Assembly: GCA_903884815.1 (NCBI GenBank)
Contig: CAISGE010000056.1
Location: 1 to 44,706, forward strand
Origin: Candidatus Omnitrophota bacterium
GTDB taxonomy: Bacteria; Omnitrophota; Omnitrophia; Omnitrophales; Aquincolibacteriaceae
Direction of reading: 5' to 3'
DNA: 44,706 nt
The position numbers and the translations under genes were made by a program. The notes beneath the pieces were generated by a model. That model did not search any database, was not told the DNA's origin, and worked only from the letters and a program-made list of their open reading frames with translations. How positions within the stretch are numbered: the first letter of the stretch is position 1; each line of letters begins with the position of its first letter. This document shows positions 14,359-25,100 of the stretch, piece after piece.

Positions 14359-15741
14359 ATGAAATCAGCTGTAAGAATTGCGCTATTTGTTTTCCTCGGG
14401 ACCCTGTGTGCTGGCTGCGCTCGGTATAAACCGTCATTTCGAGCGGATGCTGCGTATTTTGAACGAGCGAAGACTCAAGAACAGGATAATCTTGCGGTCT
14501 CGGTTGTGGGGCTCGGCGCGGCGGAGAGTAAAAAAACCTTTGGGGTGGATCTTGCCAAACTTAAGATCCTGCCGGTGTGGGTCAAGATCGAGAATCGAGA
14601 TCCTAAAAAATCCTATTTCTTTCTTGAACGCGGGGTCGATCCCAATTATTTCCCGTCTGGGGAAGCGGCTTATATTGCGCGGATTCAGCCCGGGCTTCGT
14701 TTTTTTAAGCGGCCCCTGCTGAGACCCCTTTCTTTTCTCGGATTTATTGCCATGCCGGTGGATTACTTTTTTGTCCAGCCGACCAACGACCGGATGAGGG
14801 AGACATTCGTCCGGGAAGGTATCAAGTATGGGTGGATACCGCCCCATGAAACAAAAGCCGGTTTTATTTTTGTGCCTTTTGAAATGGGCGTCAAGGAAGT
14901 TACGATCGATCTTTTTGGGGATGAGTTGAAAGAGGGGAAAGCAGCCTTAAAACATTTCGATATTTTTGTGACAGTCCCGGGACTCACGGCGGATTACCGC
15001 GATAAAAAGTTCGAGGATCTTTACAAGCCCGAGGAAGTTAAGTATTTCACGGACGAGCCGTCCTTCCAGAAAGCCCTTGAAACGGTTGTCCCTCCCTGCG
15101 TGACGAATATCCTTGGCACGAAAACCGGGGACCCTGTGAACCTGGTCATTGTGGGCACGTTGGAGGAGATTTTGGAGGCGTTCACGACCGCGGAGTGGAG
15201 CGAAACGGAAACAATCTCCTTTCGCACGATCATGAAAATGGTGGGTTCGACTTTGTCGAAGGGTTCCTACGATTATTCGCCGGTGAGCGCCCTTTATCTC
15301 TACGGGCGCAGCCAGGATATCGCGCTTCAAAAATCCCGTGGCAATATTAATGAGCGGATGCATTTGAGGCTTTGGGTCAGTCCGATGCATTATAACGGGA
15401 AGCCGGTTTGGGTCGGACAGGCCAGCCGCGATATCGGGGTGCGTTTCACCAACAAGACCTGGAATTTGATGACCCACAAGATCGATCCGGATATTGACGA
15501 ATCTGGCCTGTACGTGCTTTCGGATCTGATCTACCGCCACCGCCTGAGCGAGTACGGTGTGGTCCCTGGCGGCGTGCCCCGGACCCCGGAAGCGCCGGGC
15601 AAGAATCTGACGGGGGATCCTTATTTCACTTCAGGCAGGCGGATGGTGATGGTGCTGCCCGCGAGGGAATCGCCTGATTTTCCGAGGCGGCTTTTTGTGA
15701 CCCCCGCGGATGTGCCAGCGGCAGAGAATAAAAACACTTAG
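14359..15741 (+). CDS. Lipoprotein with an LssY_C domain
   Basis: A 460-residue protein with a lipoprotein signal peptide: MKSAVRIALFVFLGTLCAGC, lipobox LCAGC with the acylated cysteine at C20. The middle (about 240-390) matches the LssY C-terminal domain: DPVNLVIVGTLEEI..AF..AEW, then SPVSALYLYGRSQDIALQKSRG, then HLRLW. In other bacteria this domain sits at the end of membrane phosphatase-like LssY proteins; here it is anchored only by lipid. The ATG at 14359 is chosen over an earlier in-frame TTG because GAAGGAG precedes it and the signal peptide starts there. The function is unknown; envelope localisation is the only firm statement. Confidence 0.85.
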   Translation: MKSAVRIALFVFLGTLCAGCARYKPSFRADAAYFERAKTQEQDNLAVSVVGLGAAESKKTFGVDLAKLKILPVWVKIENRDPKKSYFFLERGVDPNYFPSGEAAYIARIQPGLRFFKRPLLRPLSFLGFIAMPVDYFFVQPTNDRMRETFVREGIKYGWIPPHETKAGFIFVPFEMGVKEVTIDLFGDELKEGKAALKHFDIFVTVPGLTADYRDKKFEDLYKPEEVKYFTDEPSFQKALETVVPPCVTNILGTKTGDPVNLVIVGTLEEILEAFTTAEWSETETISFRTIMKMVGSTLSKGSYDYSPVSALYLYGRSQDIALQKSRGNINERMHLRLWVSPMHYNGKPVWVGQASRDIGVRFTNKTWNLMTHKIDPDIDESGLYVLSDLIYRHRLSEYGVVPGGVPRTPEAPGKNLTGDPYFTSGRRMVMVLPARESPDFPRRLFVTPADVPAAENKNT

Positions 15742-15761
15742 GAACAACGTCGAGGGATGCT

Positions 15762-16478
15762 ATGAGGAAAAATATAGTGGTGATGCCAAGAAATGGCGGA
15801 GAAAAGCATCGGACGCACCGTATCGGTTGGCTGCGTGCCGCGGTCTTGGGCGCGAATGATGGCATTCTGTCAACAGCGAGCCTTCTGGTCGGCGTGGCTT
15901 CGGCTCACGCTTCGCGGGAAGCCGTCCTGGTCGCCGGTGTGGCGGGACTCGTGGCCGGGGCGATGTCGATGGCGGCTGGGGAATATGTGTCCGTCAGCTC
16001 GCAAGCCGATACCGAACGGGCGGATCTTGATCGCGAGCGCAGGGAACTCGCGGAGGACGATGAAGGGGAGCGCGAAGAGCTGGCTTCCATCTATGTCGGT
16101 CGCGGTCTCGATCCGGCGCTCGCCAATCAGGTGGCCGGGCAGTTGATGGCCCATGACGCCTTAGGCGCGCATGCCCGAGATGAACTTGGGATCTCCGTTC
16201 ACTTTAGCGCCCGTCCGGTGCAGGCTGCGATGGCATCGGGAGTGACATTTTCTGTTGGCGCGGCGATGCCGCTTCTGCTTGTGCTCGTTACACCGCAGAC
16301 GATATGGGTTCCTGCTGTGTTCGGAGGTTCCCTGATTCTTCTCGCTGTATTAGGTTCACTGGCCGCCGTTGCGGGAGGTGCTCCTCTGGCGAAAGCGGCT
16401 GTTCGGGTCACATTCTGGGGAGCGCTTGCGATGGGTCTAACTGCCGCGGTGGGCGCCTTGTTCGGAACCGTCGTCTAG
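15762..16478 (+). CDS. VIT/CCC1-family membrane transporter (Fe/Mn type)
   Basis: A 238-residue protein of the VIT1/CCC1 family. The N-terminal hallmark LRAAVLGANDGILSTASLLVGVASA is followed by GLVAGAMSMAAGEYVSVSSQ, the conserved first and second membrane helices with the metal-path methionines. A soluble acidic segment (about 85-145, ERADLDRERRELAEDDEGERE) follows, then three hydrophobic helices. Members move Fe2+ or Mn2+ out of the cytoplasm. The alanine/valine-rich C-terminus is typical. The gene stands alone, 20 bases after the lipoprotein gene; specific metal and direction are inferred from family. Confidence 0.93.
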   Translation: MRKNIVVMPRNGGEKHRTHRIGWLRAAVLGANDGILSTASLLVGVASAHASREAVLVAGVAGLVAGAMSMAAGEYVSVSSQADTERADLDRERRELAEDDEGEREELASIYVGRGLDPALANQVAGQLMAHDALGAHARDELGISVHFSARPVQAAMASGVTFSVGAAMPLLLVLVTPQTIWVPAVFGGSLILLAVLGSLAAVAGGAPLAKAAVRVTFWGALAMGLTAAVGALFGTVV

Positions 16479-16481
16479 CAC

Positions 16482-16541
16482 CGTGTCACATAAATTTATA
16501 ACGGTACATGGTGCAGTACTGTTAACCCCTAAAATCAAATC
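16482..16541. repeat. Intergenic palindromic repeat, copy 1
   Basis: The segment shares CGTGTCA, then an AT-rich step, GGTACA.GG, GTACTGT, CCCC and TA.AAT.AAA in the same order and spacing as a second copy at 31161. It fits a REP-like mobile palindrome of about 60 bases. This copy is more degenerate and less able to form a full hairpin than copy 2. Confidence 0.5.
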
Positions 16542-16562
16542 GAGAAGAGTCCTAGGAGTGAT

Positions 16563-17141
16563 ATGCCCCGTTGTCGTGTGATGCTTTACCTCGCTTCACA
16601 GTCCACCAGAAGGCAGGAACTTCTGTCTGCCATGAAGGTTCCTTTCAAAGTCGCCTCCAGCGCTTACCGTGAACGCTGGTGTCGCAAAACCGCTCCCGAG
16701 ATTCTCACCGTACGTCACGCGATCGGAAAAGCACGTATGGCCATTCTTCCGAAGTCCGCCCGTTTTGTGTTGGGCGGGGATACGGTGGTCTGGCACCGAG
16801 GGCACGGCCTCGGGAAACCGAAGACGCGGGCCGAGGCGCTACGCATGCTTCGGGGACTGGCAGGGAAAAAGCACGCCGTTTATACCGGTCTTGCTATCTT
16901 GGACCGCAAAACGGGCAATGTGGAGACCGGTTGCGCCAGAACCGATGTGTGGATGAAACCTGTCAAGGAAGCGTGGCTGCAGAAGTATGTCGATACCATT
17001 CATCCTTTGGACAAAGCCGGAGCTTACGCGATCCAGGCACAGATCAAAATTGTGAAGAGGATCCGGGGATCTTATTCGAATGTGGTGGGACTTCCCAAAG
17101 AACTTTTACGAAAGATGCTCAAAGAAATAATTCAGGCATAA
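16563..17141 (+). CDS. maf: Maf-family nucleoside triphosphate pyrophosphatase
   Basis: A 192-residue Maf protein. The N-terminal substrate loop is LYLASQSTRRQELL (canonical SASPRRRELL), the catalytic acidic site is LGGDTVVW, and the late motif DKAGAYAIQ is intact. Maf enzymes hydrolyse dTTP/UTP or methylated nucleotides to monophosphate and pyrophosphate and are linked with housecleaning or cell-division control. The threonine replacing proline in the STRR loop is mild. ATG 16563 follows GGAGTGAT; ATG 16581 is an alternative closer to the usual family start. No operon partner is obvious. Confidence 0.9.
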   Translation: MPRCRVMLYLASQSTRRQELLSAMKVPFKVASSAYRERWCRKTAPEILTVRHAIGKARMAILPKSARFVLGGDTVVWHRGHGLGKPKTRAEALRMLRGLAGKKHAVYTGLAILDRKTGNVETGCARTDVWMKPVKEAWLQKYVDTIHPLDKAGAYAIQAQIKIVKRIRGSYSNVVGLPKELLRKMLKEIIQA

Positions 17142-17219
17142 GACCGGGGATTTGAGACATGGATCTCCGGAAGGCGAAAGATCAACAGCGTTGAAGTACA
17201 GGCGCAAAAGGTTGAGCGG

Positions 17220-18035
17220 GTGAGACACGCGGTCTGGATTTTCTTAGTGGTTTTTTTCGGAATCACTCAAGGTGTGGGACTTTCCGCGGAGGCCGCTTCT
17301 CCGGCCGCGGCAGAGCCCGAGGATTACCGGCTTCTCAAGGCGATCATTAGCGCGGAATTTAATGGACAAGTGCCTCATGATTGGGGCGAGACGGTTCCGG
17401 GGGTGCAGACAAGGCTCAGGACGGAGGACAAGGTCCTGGCGATCGGAGTGGATGCCTGCGATCTGATGGCCAAGGGCGATGACGCGAAGCTGATCAAGTT
17501 CCTGGAAGCCGAGAAGATCCCCGCGACTATTTTTGTTTGCGGGACTTGGATCGAGAAGTACCCTGCTGTTTTGAAAGACCTTGCCGCGAATGCTCTCTTT
17601 GAGATCGCGAACCGCGGCATCTCGCGCAAAGCGTGCTCCGTGAACGGAAAAGCCGCGGGGGAAACGCCGGGGACCGCTAGCGTCGAAGAACTTTTTAACG
17701 AAATCGAACGGAACGCCCGGAAGATCGAAGCGGTGACCGGGACCCTGCCGCATTATTATCGCGCCGGAGCCGGTTACTACGATGATGTCGCGGTGCGTAT
17801 CGTCAAGGCACTCGGGTATGAGGCCGTCGGTGCCTCCATCCTCCCCGCGGGCGGGGCGGAAGCCGGAAAGGAACAGATCCTGGCAGCTTTCACGAATCCC
17901 GCTTCGGGCGCGATCGCGATCTTCGGAGGCATTTCGCTTCAAAGCACTTTTGTCGAGGGCGTTATGGAATCCCTGCTCAGTCTCCGATCCCGTGGTTACA
18001 AGCTCGTCAAAGTTTCCGACTATCCGCCCGAATGA
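17220..18035 (+). CDS. Secreted polysaccharide-deacetylase-like protein, probably inactive
   Basis: A 271-residue protein starting at GTG, with a signal peptide (VWIFLVVFFGITQGVG, cleavage likely after SAEA). A NodB-homology fold follows. Motif 1 is retained as IGVDACD (the acid and metal aspartate). Motif 2, which should read NHGxxH and bind zinc, reads FEIANRGISRKACSVNG, so both histidines are gone. Motif 3 remains as HYYRAGAGYYDDVA. Family members with the DACG/PCSVNG flavour are deacetylase-like envelope proteins. Loss of both zinc ligands suggests a binding role or pseudo-enzyme. Its stop overlaps the next gene by four bases, though that gene (prmA-like) has no obvious link to it. Confidence 0.82.
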   Translation: MRHAVWIFLVVFFGITQGVGLSAEAASPAAAEPEDYRLLKAIISAEFNGQVPHDWGETVPGVQTRLRTEDKVLAIGVDACDLMAKGDDAKLIKFLEAEKIPATIFVCGTWIEKYPAVLKDLAANALFEIANRGISRKACSVNGKAAGETPGTASVEELFNEIERNARKIEAVTGTLPHYYRAGAGYYDDVAVRIVKALGYEAVGASILPAGGAEAGKEQILAAFTNPASGAIAIFGGISLQSTFVEGVMESLLSLRSRGYKLVKVSDYPPE

Positions 18036-18976
18036 AAAAGTCCCTTTCGCCTTCGGAAAAATATTCCGTGATCGAGATCGCCCTCTGCGGTCAGGACCTT
18101 CATTCTCGGGAAAAAGAGGCGGCTGTTGCGCTCCTGACCCGTTCCCGGATGCCGGAGCGGATGCATGCTTTGACCGAACACAAAGGCGCGTACTGTCTCA
18201 GCTGCTACACGCGCTCCGCGAAGAAAGTCGAGGAGGTCCGGAAAAAATATAGGGCGCTCAGGGACCGGTCTTTTGCGCTCAAGGTGAAAACCCTTCGGCG
18301 GCGCGACTGGTTCGATAAATGGAAGCGGGATTATCATATCCGTCCGCTTGGCACAAAATTCATGATCGTCCCCGCATGGGAAAGATCGAAGTTTAAGCAA
18401 GGCCGGCGTATTCCTGTCATTCTCGAGCCCGGCAGCGCGTTCGGGTCGGGTTATCACGAGACGACGCGTTTGATGACGCGGATGCTGGAATCTCTCAAAG
18501 GGAAGGTTGGCAGTTTCCTGGATATGGGTTGCGGGACCGGGATCCTCTCCGTGGTGGCCTCAAAATTAGGCGCCCGGGAAATTGTGGGCTTTGATAATGA
18601 CCGGCCTTCCGCGATCGTCGCAAGGCAGAATTTTAAAGCGAACGGCTGCGAAGACGAAACCCACAAGGTTTCGCGAGCGTGCCGGGGTCATCGGACCCCG
18701 GCCTGCGAGGGCGGGACATTCTATTGGGCCCAGCTCAAAAGTTTAAAAACCCGGCGCTGTTTTGACACCGTGGGCGCGAACCTTCTTTCCCGTGTCCTTC
18801 TGGAATATCGCGATCGTATTGTTGCCCGCGTGAAACCGGGGGGCTATCTTCTGCTCTCGGGTATTGCCCTCCAAAATTTCCCGGGCTTTAAACGCGGATT
18901 TTCGTGTCCGGCCTTGACATGCCTCAAGATCCTCCGCGGCCATCGCTGGGTGGGTGTTCTATACAGGAGAAAATAG
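18032..18976 (+). CDS. prmA: Ribosomal protein L11 methyltransferase-like (PrmA family)
   Basis: A 314-residue PrmA-type enzyme. The PrmA signature EPGSAFGSGYHETT (canonical PGxAFGTGxHxTT) is followed by motif I FLDMGCGTGILS (about 161-172), the acidic loop VGFDNDR and VGANLLSRVLLEY (canonical NIL substrate motif). The enzyme would trimethylate lysines of ribosomal protein L11 with SAM. The N-terminal domain is poorly conserved, and there is a cysteine/arginine-rich insertion (about 205-235) between the acidic loop and the NLLS motif that PrmA proteins usually lack. The target could therefore differ from L11. Confidence 0.85.
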   Translation: MKKSLSPSEKYSVIEIALCGQDLHSREKEAAVALLTRSRMPERMHALTEHKGAYCLSCYTRSAKKVEEVRKKYRALRDRSFALKVKTLRRRDWFDKWKRDYHIRPLGTKFMIVPAWERSKFKQGRRIPVILEPGSAFGSGYHETTRLMTRMLESLKGKVGSFLDMGCGTGILSVVASKLGAREIVGFDNDRPSAIVARQNFKANGCEDETHKVSRACRGHRTPACEGGTFYWAQLKSLKTRRCFDTVGANLLSRVLLEYRDRIVARVKPGGYLLLSGIALQNFPGFKRGFSCPALTCLKILRGHRWVGVLYRRK

Positions 18977-19095
18977 GGCCCCGAATCTTCTTTTTTGTTG
19001 GAATTATTTCTCCTGGGAGGTTATAGCAATCCATAGCGATCTCTATCATCTTGAACGATTCGAGAATGATTGTTTTTTTACGTCTTTCAGTCGAT

Positions 19096-19124
19096 TTGCC
19101 ACCCCATATTCGATGTGTTATGCT
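19096..19124 (+). promoter_or_regulatory. Sigma-70-like promoter of the giant secreted protein gene
   Basis: TTGCCA (19096-19101) and TATGCT (19119-19124) are separated by exactly 17 bases. The predicted transcript starts near 19131, about 38 bases before the ATG at 19169. The -10 is followed by CCGC, as in three other promoters of the window. Confidence 0.6.
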
Positions 19125-19154
19125 CCGCACGTCACCCTCTCCAAGAGAAAGGAA

Positions 19155-19172
19155 ATGAGAATTACTTCATGA
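19155..19172 (+). CDS. Five-codon upstream ORF overlapping the giant gene
   Basis: After AGAGAAAGGAA comes ATG AGA ATT ACT TCA TGA, encoding MRITS. Its TGA overlaps the ATG of the 2650-codon gene as ATGA. The main start has no Shine-Dalgarno at proper distance (the purine run is about 10-20 bases upstream), so ribosomes ending the mini-ORF could re-initiate there. It may be a translational-coupling device or coincidence. Confidence 0.3.
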   Translation: MRITS

Positions 19173-22100
19173 GATTTTCCATCTCGCCTAAAGGTTTATT
19201 TTGTAAAGCGACGGCTATTCTGACAGCCGCTTTTTTTATTTCGAGCGGCATCTTCATTCCGACCTCTTTCGCGCTGCCTATGATGTTTACCCGGAATGAG
19301 ACGCGGCAATTCGTCCCGGTCGTGACGTTGGATCAGGCGAACTTGCGGAAGAAGACCGCTGACAAGCAGGATTTCGTCCCTTCGGGTGTCGCGGTGCAAA
19401 GTGACAGTCCTCTTTTGCCTCTCAGGTCTAACCTTGATCAGACTGAGAATTCTGTTCCGCAGACCCAGGCGCCGCTCGAAGAAAAGAGAATTCCCCAGAG
19501 ATCACCCGCGCCTCCACCTGACCAGATCCAGGTGTTGTCTTATGGGGATCGTTATACGAGTACGAATATCACTCAGCCGTTTGCTTCGGTGGCCTCTCCT
19601 GACGGTAAAAATGTTTATGTGGCGACCAGCACCGGCATCGCATGGTTCAATCGGGATTCTGTCTCGGGAAGTCTGACCTATGTGAATCAGATCTCAGGCA
19701 TTTCCGGCCGTTTCATCGCGATCGCTCCGGACGGTAGCTCTGTGTATGCCTCCACAAATCAAAACCATATTGTTGCCGCATTTTCCAGGGATGCGGCGAC
19801 CGGCGCGCTCACGCAGGTCGGACAATATTCCGACTCTAGCATTATCAATTCACCGGACGGCCTCACAGTCTCTCCGGACGGAAAAAATGTTTACGTGACG
19901 GCCTATAACTCTAACGCGGTTGCGTGGTTTTCCAGAGATCTCACGACAGGCGTGCTCACTTATATGGACCGCTTCTCCAGCGGGGACATTGGCGGCCCTT
20001 GGTCCGTGGTGATCTCGTCGGACGGCAAACACGCCTACGTCGCTTCCGAATTGAGTAATTCGGTCGCGTGGTTCACGCGGAATACCACGACGGGGGCTTT
20101 GACTTATGGCGGAAAATATTCGGATGTCAGTAATGCCAGCGCGCCGCTATCCTTGGATATCTCCGCGGACGGAAGAAACGTTTATGTCGCGTCACGGGAT
20201 ACGAGCTCGGTTTGCTGGTTTAATCGCAATACGACTACAGGAGCGCTCACCTACGCCGGGAAATATTCCAACAGCGCTGTTCTTTATGCCGACGCTTATG
20301 TGGCGGTTTCGCCCGACGGAAATTATGTTTTTGTCGCTTCGACCGCCACGGCTACGGTGGCCTGGTTCGGGCGTGATGCTGCGACGGGGGCTCTGACTTA
20401 CGCCGGCCAATATACAAGCACGACGAACATTCAGACGCCGCGGACGCTTACGGTCTCACCTGACAGCCGTAATGTTTATGTGCCGGGATGGAGCGTGAAC
20501 GCGCTCGCCTGGTTTAAAATGGATACCGACGCTACGGCAGAGATCACCTTTGCCAGTATTCCCGCGAAAATCCTGCAGGGGACGGATCTGACGGTGACGG
20601 CCACGACCAATCCCGTTCATGTGGATTCGTATCAATGGTTTTTGGATGGTGCCGAAATCCCGGGCGCGATCACCAATACCCTGACGACCGGCCGCCAACT
20701 GGTCCCGGGGAATCATACGCTTGCCATGAAGGTCATGATCGGGCAAACGGCGAGTACAAAATCCTTTGATTTTTCGGTCACTAATGTCATCGGGATCACG
20801 TTCGCCGGAATCCCGACAAAGCTCATCGCCGGCACCGGCCTGACCGCGACGGCCGCAACGGATCCCGCGCTCACCGACTATGCTTATCAGTGGTATGTGG
20901 ACGGAATCGCTATCCAAGGGGCGACGAGCAGCACCGTCACGACCGGAAGTCAATTGACGGTTGGTAGTCATCGTTTAAGTCTTACGGTTACGCGAGGGGT
21001 TGTGACGGCCACCCAAAATGCTGATTTCACGGTGACGAATTCCATCGGGATCCTGTTCGCCGGGGCTCAGGAACAAATTTTCTCCGGGCACAATATGGTG
21101 GTCACCGCCACCACGGATCCTTCGCCGGTCAGCGCCTATCAATGGTATCTGGATGGTGTCGCGATCCAAAACGCAACAGCCGCTTCGATCACCCTCGGCA
21201 GCAATCTTGCGGCAAGAACACAGCCTTATGTTTTATCTCTGGAGGTTCGAGCGGGCATTGTGACGAATACATCCAGCCTTAACTTTACCGTACTTGATTC
21301 AACCGCGGGCGTGCCCATTCTCACGTACGAAGGCGCCTGGACCCCCGGGGATTATTATATGGGAGGTGCTGGCTCCATCGCCCTTTCGCCGAACGGGAAT
21401 AACGCCTATGTCGCCGCGAGTGCTTATCTTCGGGGGATTACATGGCTATCCCGGGATGCGTCAACCGGAGCGTTGTCGGGCAATATCACAGCCAATCGCG
21501 TGCCGCCTCTTTTGACATCACCGAATTTTGTTACTGTCTCTCCGGATGGCGGGTTTGTTTACATTACCGGGGCCGGTGGAACTTTTCAAGGCGTTGCGTG
21601 GTTTAAAAGAAATACCACGACGGGCGCTCTCACCGCCGGTTCCGTCAGCGCAAATACGAACGCCTATCCGGGGAATAGCAATGTTGTCGGGGCTATGGGC
21701 ATTACTTTTTCGCCGGACGGAAAATTCGCCTATGTGTCGGCGTCTACTTCCGGCGCGGTAGCCTGGTTTTCAAGAAATGCCACCACGGGAGCCCTGACTT
21801 ATATCGACCGGTACGCGAGCGCGGACATCGCCGGGGCAAGATCGGTGGTGATCTCTCCGGACGGCAAGCATGTTTATGTCGTCGGAGCGAGCAGTAACAG
21901 CGTGGCTTGGTTCACGCGGGACAATGCGACCGGGGCGCTGGTTTATGGCGGGAGCTATGCGAATTCTGGAATCGCTGCCGCTCAGTCGGTGACGGTCACG
22001 GCCGACGGAAACTTCGTGTATGTTGCGGCTTCGGGATCGAATACCGTGGCGTGGTTCCGCCGCGACAACGTGACCGGGGCCTTGACCTACATTAATAAGT

Positions 22101-25100
22101 TCTCGAGTTCTGATATCGCAGGGGCCTATGCCGTGGCTACTTCGCCGAACGGGACCTACGCCTATGTAACATCGCTATCGACGGACGCCGTCGCGTGGTT
22201 TGTGAGGAACGGGACCACGGGAGAATTGATCTATAAGGGCAAGTATCAGAGTTCGAATATCGATAATCCGACTTCGGTCTTGGTTTCACCGGACAGCAAG
22301 CATATTTATGTGACAGGCTCGTTTGTTCCTTCGGCCGCATGGTTTGATATGAACGCGGCAGTCTCGGATATCCCGATCAGCTTTAGCGGGGTTCCGGAAA
22401 AAATGACGGTCGGCACGGGCATGACGGTCGTGGCCAGCACGACGAATCCCGCGGTCATGGATGCTTATCAGTGGTATCTGGATGGGGCGTTATTGCCGGG
22501 CCAGACCACGGATACGATCACCCTCGGCAGCCAAGTGCCTGCCGGCAAGCACCAGCTTAAATTGGAAGTGGTCTTCAACGGTTTTCACGATTCGTTCACC
22601 AAGGATTTTATTATTTTTGATCCCAATATTTCCTTTTCGATCGGTACGCAGAACATCCCTTCGGAAACGGCGCAATACAACCGGGCCTACACAGATGTCA
22701 CAGCGAACGGGTTTCATCAAACGGTTGCTTTAAACCCGAGCTACTCTTCTTCAGGCTCGCTTGATTTTGGCCGGGTGGTTGCTTCCGGCGTTTATCAGGA
22801 CCATGAGGCCCTGACGGAAGTGAATCTTGCGGCTTGGAAACAGTTGGGGATGGACACAAGCCGTGTCCTCAAGGCGGAGTTGGTGTTCACGGCGAATGCC
22901 GCCACGGCGACGAGCTACAGCTTTTCTGTCAACAGCATGACGGCCCTTGAAGACGGTGTTTTTACGGACCCGGCCGCGGATTTCGGGGTGGCCACATCAA
23001 CGGTGCAGACTTTTTCGAATCTTGCTCTCACCACAGCGCCGACGCCCATCACCGTGGATGTCACGAGCGCCCTTTTGGCCGATCTCCAGGGCAGTGGAAA
23101 TTTCAGCGGATTTCTTGTCAAGCCGCGGCCCCAGGTCTGGACTTCTGCCTCAAACTCAAGCTATATCTCCGACTATGCCATCGAGCCACTTGTTACGATC
23201 TCGAATCCGATCCTGAGAATTTATTACGAACCGGACCCCGTCCCGCCGACGCAGCCCGTCGTAACATCAAGCATTCCCCAAGTGACAAGTCAAACCAAGG
23301 TCTTATTGTCGGGGACCAAGGAGGCCAACACCTCGATCTGGATCAACGGCACCGAGGTCGTTGCTTTGAACAGCGCGACGGTGTGGGCCGCGACCATTTC
23401 TTTGTCGCTGGAAGGAAATAATCCGTTCAGTATCACGGCCCGGAAGGCAAGCGGGTTAACGAGCCTGCCGCGGACCTTGTCGGTCCTGCGGGATACCATA
23501 GCGCCTACCGGATCGATCACGATCAACGGCGGAGCGGATTACGCGACCTCTCCGGCGGTGACATTAAATCTGACAGGTCAGGACGCCGGTTCCGGGATCG
23601 ACCAGATGCGTTTTTCGACCGACGGAGGCGCGAACTGGTCGAGTTGGGCGACGTTCAGCAATACACGCGCGATCACGCTTTCCGCCGGGAGCGGGATGAA
23701 GCAAGTCCAGTGCCAGTTCCAGGATAAGGCAGGACTTATTTCGGATGTTCTTTCGGATTCCATTTTTGAGACGTCTCTGCCGAGGATCCTCGAGGTGCCA
23801 AGTCCCCTGAATGGCATGAAAATGCGGTTCACTGCTGAAGCGGGGGTTAATTATGAGATCCAGGCTACCACGGATCTTGTGCACTGGACAACGCGGATCA
23901 TCCTGAAAGGGAGCACCGGAGAAATTTCATGGACCGATCCTGTGGCGCCGGGGGGGATGCGCTTTTACAGGATTATGCTCACCGATAGCCCGGGTTGGAC
24001 GCAGGTCGCGTCGAATACGAATTATTTCCTGCGGACGCAGGAAAACGGATCCTTCAAACAGTTGCTAGTGCTGGATCAGAAAAGCGGGAAGACCACTCAA
24101 GTGGCGGAGCTTCCGGCCGGTGGGGAATACCCTCGCTTTCAGGATCTCGTCGATGTTTCACCGGACGGATCCATCGTGATCTACGGAACCGCGCAGTCCG
24201 CTGCCGAGTCTACCGTTTTCGTTCAGAGCCTCAGCGATGCTTCCAAGAAGTTATCGTCCTCCGGGATCCTCCAGTCCCTCGCTTTTGTTTCGGGGAGCAA
24301 AAATGTTCAGCTGCATTTCCAGGATGGAAAAACTCTTCTCGTGGGATCGCCCGCGTCACCAGCGGAAGCCCCGCAACTTCTTGAGGAACACAAGCCCAAC
24401 GGCGTGACGAGCTATTTTAGCGTGGTGGACGGAGCGCTGGAGCGCGTGGCGATCCAACCGGCCGGGTCCACGGATCCTGTGCCGACGGTGGAGATCGTGC
24501 GTCCTGTTTTCACTGAAGCACCGGGTCCGGTGAACCAATGGACGTTGAAGTTTGATCAGGCAATGAAAGGCGTGCGCTATGAGATCCAATACAGCACGAT
24601 GCTCATGCCCGGCAGTTGGCAAGTGGCGGATTCCTTTGTAGCCGATCACTATGGTGCGATGAGTTGGCAGGATCCTCTTGGCAAACGCGGTAATTCCGTT
24701 TTTTTCCGGGTCGTGGCCAAGGAAATGACGACCGCCGCCGATCTTTTGACGCAGATCAATTTACTTTATTTCGATCCGGCGTTCGGCCAGGTGGATCCCA
24801 CGCACGAATACCCCGTGGAAGGATGGGTGAACCGGAGCATTACCCAGCCGACCAATTTCGGATTTTATGCGTACCTGCTCGCCACGATCGCGGCCGGGGA
24901 TCTCGTGACCTCCCGCATTTCGAAAGCGGAAGCGCTCCGGAGGCTGAATGTTCTCATGGATAGTCTCCTTAAGGATCAGGCCGAGCTCGGGTTCAAGGGA
25001 CTTTTGCCCTGGTTCCAGTCAACAGGATCCGATTGGGCCAGGATGAACGATGTTTATGGGCGCCAGGTAAGTTTTGAGGACAACACCAATCTTTCTAATT

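Noticed and set aside
19531..22360. Regular repeat of about 130-150 bases that could suggest a CRISPR or DNA tandem repeat array
   Set aside because: The period is that of propeller blades in a continuous coding frame, with synonymous drift between copies; there are no short identical repeats with unique spacers.
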